Positions 63,577 to 64,000 of a stretch of DNA of 64,000 nt are shown here, piece after piece. Source of the stretch: Perca fluviatilis (taxonomy: Eukaryota > Chordata > Actinopteri > Perciformes > Percidae). Position 1 is the first letter of the stretch. The number at the start of each line of letters is the position of its first letter. The position numbers and the translations under genes are program-made. The stretch lies in the NCBI RefSeq assembly GCF_010015445.1, contig NC_053123.1, positions 11,171,434 through 11,235,433 of the forward strand, read 5' to 3'. The notes under the pieces are model-generated. The model ran no database searches. It saw only the letters and a list, made by a program, of their open reading frames with translations, and was not told the DNA's origin.

Positions 63577-64000
63577 GTATGTATGTATGTGTTTTTACTT
63601 ATTTAACTGTTATTTAAGTGTGTAATTGTGTGTTGTTCATACTATACAATGATTTATTGTTTCTTTGTTGAATAATACAGAAGACAAAGAGCTTAAAAAA
63701 ATAATCGAATCGCAATCGCAATATTTGGGGAAAAAATCGCAATTAGATTATTTTCAAAAATCGTTCAGCCCTACTTCAAACTGCACAAAAAGACAAAAAA
63801 GGTACCCACAACCCCTAGTAAGTCTATGTGAGTAGTATAAATAGTTAAAAGATTAAAAAACAAGTGCAGTGTAGCACTCCGAGCGTTTTTTCTTGTACCT
63901 TTAAATTCTCCTGGCAGGATGTTGTGAACACACTGGAGAATGGCCTCGTGCTCTCCCGAATGTTCCAGGTAGAACTGAAAGCTTTGGACAGAACTGCCCT
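57288..64000 (-). CDS. hnmt: Histamine N-methyltransferase, 3' exons (5' end outside window)
   Basis: Cytosolic enzyme that transfers a methyl group from S-adenosylmethionine to the ring nitrogen of histamine, inactivating it. Visible coding exons (- strand): 64000-63899 (cut by the edge), 59556-59504, 58753-58646, 58459-58329, 57881-57788, 57640-57288, stop TGA at 57290-57288. Seen: HSGEH with the glutamate matching human E28 of the histamine site, the SAM-binding loop LGVGSGGGEID, an acidic IVEGS at the ribose site, FIHMIQMIYYVDN with the glutamine matching human Q143, and VLFNSNMS near human N283. Five exons join in frame. The junction from 63899 to 59556 is one base out of phase (see findings). 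The ATG exon should lie just beyond the window. Confidence 0.94.
57788..57881 (-). CDS. hnmt: hnmt exon (MIYYVDN to IIIEA)
   Basis: 94 nt, acceptor TTAACAG, donor GTAAGT. Encodes MIYYVDNLADTIKFYHSLLK and NNGRLMIIIEA. Confidence 0.94.
58329..58459 (-). CDS. hnmt: hnmt exon (LVAKTTNLQK to FIHMIQ)
   Basis: 131 nt. Contains IPFAWYIMHSEDYERQV and FDFIHMIQ, matching the human middle region. Acceptor TTATAG, donor GTATTA. Confidence 0.94.
58646..58753 (-). CDS. hnmt: hnmt exon (GEIDAQML to DNFK)
   Basis: 108 nt: completes the SAM loop (GEID) and carries IVEGSSQL, the ribose-binding strand. Acceptor TTCCAG, donor GTATCA. Confidence 0.93.
59504..59556 (-). CDS. hnmt: hnmt exon with the SAM-binding glycine loop
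   Basis: 53 nt between a strong acceptor (pyrimidine tract, GATGCAG) and donor GTATGTG. Encodes IGAGKSSLDVLGVGSGG; human counterpart RIGDTKSEIKILSIGGG. Begins with one base completing the previous codon. Confidence 0.92.
60475..62549 (+). mobile_element. 5'-truncated L2-type LINE
   Basis: Begins inside ORF2 upstream of the reverse transcriptase and ends with 'gtaagtcgctttggataaaa' and 'gcgtcagctaaatgacatgt', then ATGTA repeats, the typical tail of teleost L2 elements. The endonuclease domain is missing. It lies antisense in the hnmt intron. Confidence 0.9.
60862..62394 (+). CDS. L2 LINE reverse transcriptase, long open frame
   Basis: 510 residues from the first ATG; the frame is open upstream to about 60724. 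Reverse-transcriptase blocks in order: YRPVSLLPFLSKTLER (about 70-85), QSGFKAGHSTETALL, motif A DLSAAFDTVNH (141-151), TGVPQGSVLGPLLF (197-209), catalytic YADD (230-233), HLKLNLDKTELL, then the C-terminal LDYCNFLL and LHWLPIAARI regions. All catalytic aspartates are present. Upstream sequence (60479-60742) continues the same protein in another frame (SFL-type linker, SPSPPPP), so one frameshift lies near 60720. Without its endonuclease it is unlikely to move itself. Confidence 0.92.
   Translation: MITSACPTTCPLDPIPSHLLQSITPDLLPFLTHLINISLSTGCFPDALKEARVTPLLKKPTLDSSEVNNYRPVSLLPFLSKTLERAIYNQLSTYLHQNNLLDPHQSGFKAGHSTETALLAVTEQLHTARTTSLSSIIILLDLSAAFDTVNHQILISTLQNLGVSGSARSLLTSYLADRTYWVTWRGSSSEPCPLKTGVPQGSVLGPLLFPLYTNSLGSVIQSHGFSYHSYADDTQLTLSFPWSETQVAARISACLTDISSWMSTHHLKLNLDKTELLFLPGKGSPTQDLTITIDNSVVVPTQTARNLGVTPDDQLSFTANIDETTRSCRYMLHNIRRIRPILMQKAAQVLVQALVISRLDYCNFLLIGLPACAIRPLQLIQNAAARLVFNLPKFSHTTPLLRSLHWLPIAARIRFKTLVLTYRAMNGSAPAYIQDMVKPYTPTRPLRSVSAKLLAAPLQRGRTHHSTKSRLFTVLAPKLWNELPIDIRMAESLHIFHRRLTTHLFRLHLG
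62906..63773. mobile_element. Non-autonomous hAT element with perfect 8-bp target duplication
   Basis: Ends 'tagggctgaacgatt' and 'aaatcgttcagcccta' are inverted, flanked by CTTCAAAC at 62898-62905 and 63774-63781. Contains 'gcgataatatcgcgat' words and an internal microsatellite. A 123-codon frame on the - strand has no transposase similarity. Confidence 0.95.
63519..63590. repeat. (GT)n(AT)n(GTAT)n microsatellite inside the hAT element
   Basis: Runs of GT, AT and GTAT in succession. Confidence 0.92.
63899..64000 (-). CDS. hnmt: hnmt exon with the histamine-site glutamate (cut by window)
   Basis: Encodes SVQSFQFYLEHSGEHEAILQ, then CVHNILPGEFK, followed by a GTACAAG donor. Ends in phase 1 if that donor is used. 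The A run before the donor (TTTAAAG) is the likely place of a missing base. Confidence 0.88.

Larger units (their letters stand above)
59557..63898 (-). other. hnmt intron hosting two transposons
   Basis: 4.3 kb intron, mostly taken up by an L2-type LINE (+ strand, opposite to the gene) and a hAT element that ends only 125 bases from the next exon. Confidence 0.85.

Noticed and set aside
63899..64000. Exon of a second, tandem hnmt copy
   Set aside because: Order, strand and content fit as the missing upstream exon of the same gene; the one-base phase problem is better explained by a homopolymer error.

Overview
The window looks like nuclear DNA of a ray-finned fish, most likely an acanthomorph (perch-like) teleost. 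Genes have many small exons with GT-AG introns. The intervening DNA is AT-rich and full of teleost-type transposons: Tc1, short non-autonomous hAT elements, an L2-type LINE and fold-back elements. The three protein-coding genes keep the order and orientation known from human 2q22: NXPH2 on the + strand, converging on SPOPL on the - strand, with HNMT further on in the same orientation as SPOPL. Species cannot be named from the sequence alone.

Layout: 1-1558 is the end of the large nxph2 intron, and 1559-2305 is its main coding exon (248 residues). The stretch 2306-4950 is 3' flank with a nearly perfect 30-bp hairpin. 4950-10640 is one long repetitive locus: degenerate A-rich repeats, a decayed Tc1 transposon (5663-7166), a (TA)n tract, and about 3 kb of satellite built on a short unit, in which tRNA-like SINE modules recur. 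10641-25530 is spopl: ten coding exons give exactly 392 residues with all key MATH and BTB residues, plus an upstream non-coding exon and an NRF1-type promoter site. Its introns hold several hAT/MITE insertions, one with a perfect 8-bp target duplication. 25530-57290 is about 32 kb without a recognisable host gene; it holds microsatellites, a LINE 3' end, a dead hAT transposase gene, three common teleost non-autonomous repeats and some candidate regulatory blocks. 57288-64000 is hnmt, cut by the window edge (start codon outside). Its first visible intron carries an L2 LINE with a long open reverse-transcriptase frame and a hAT element.

The host genes are functionally unrelated: a secreted neurexin ligand, a cullin-3 substrate adaptor and a histamine-inactivating methyltransferase. 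They are joined only by ancient synteny. I found no operon-like system, CRISPR array, rRNA or intact tRNA gene. The most unusual things are the composite satellite with periodic tRNA-like modules and a TA-looped palindrome, a GC-AG intron next to the SPOPL-specific cassette exon, a one-base phase conflict between two hnmt exons, and the hairpin behind nxph2.
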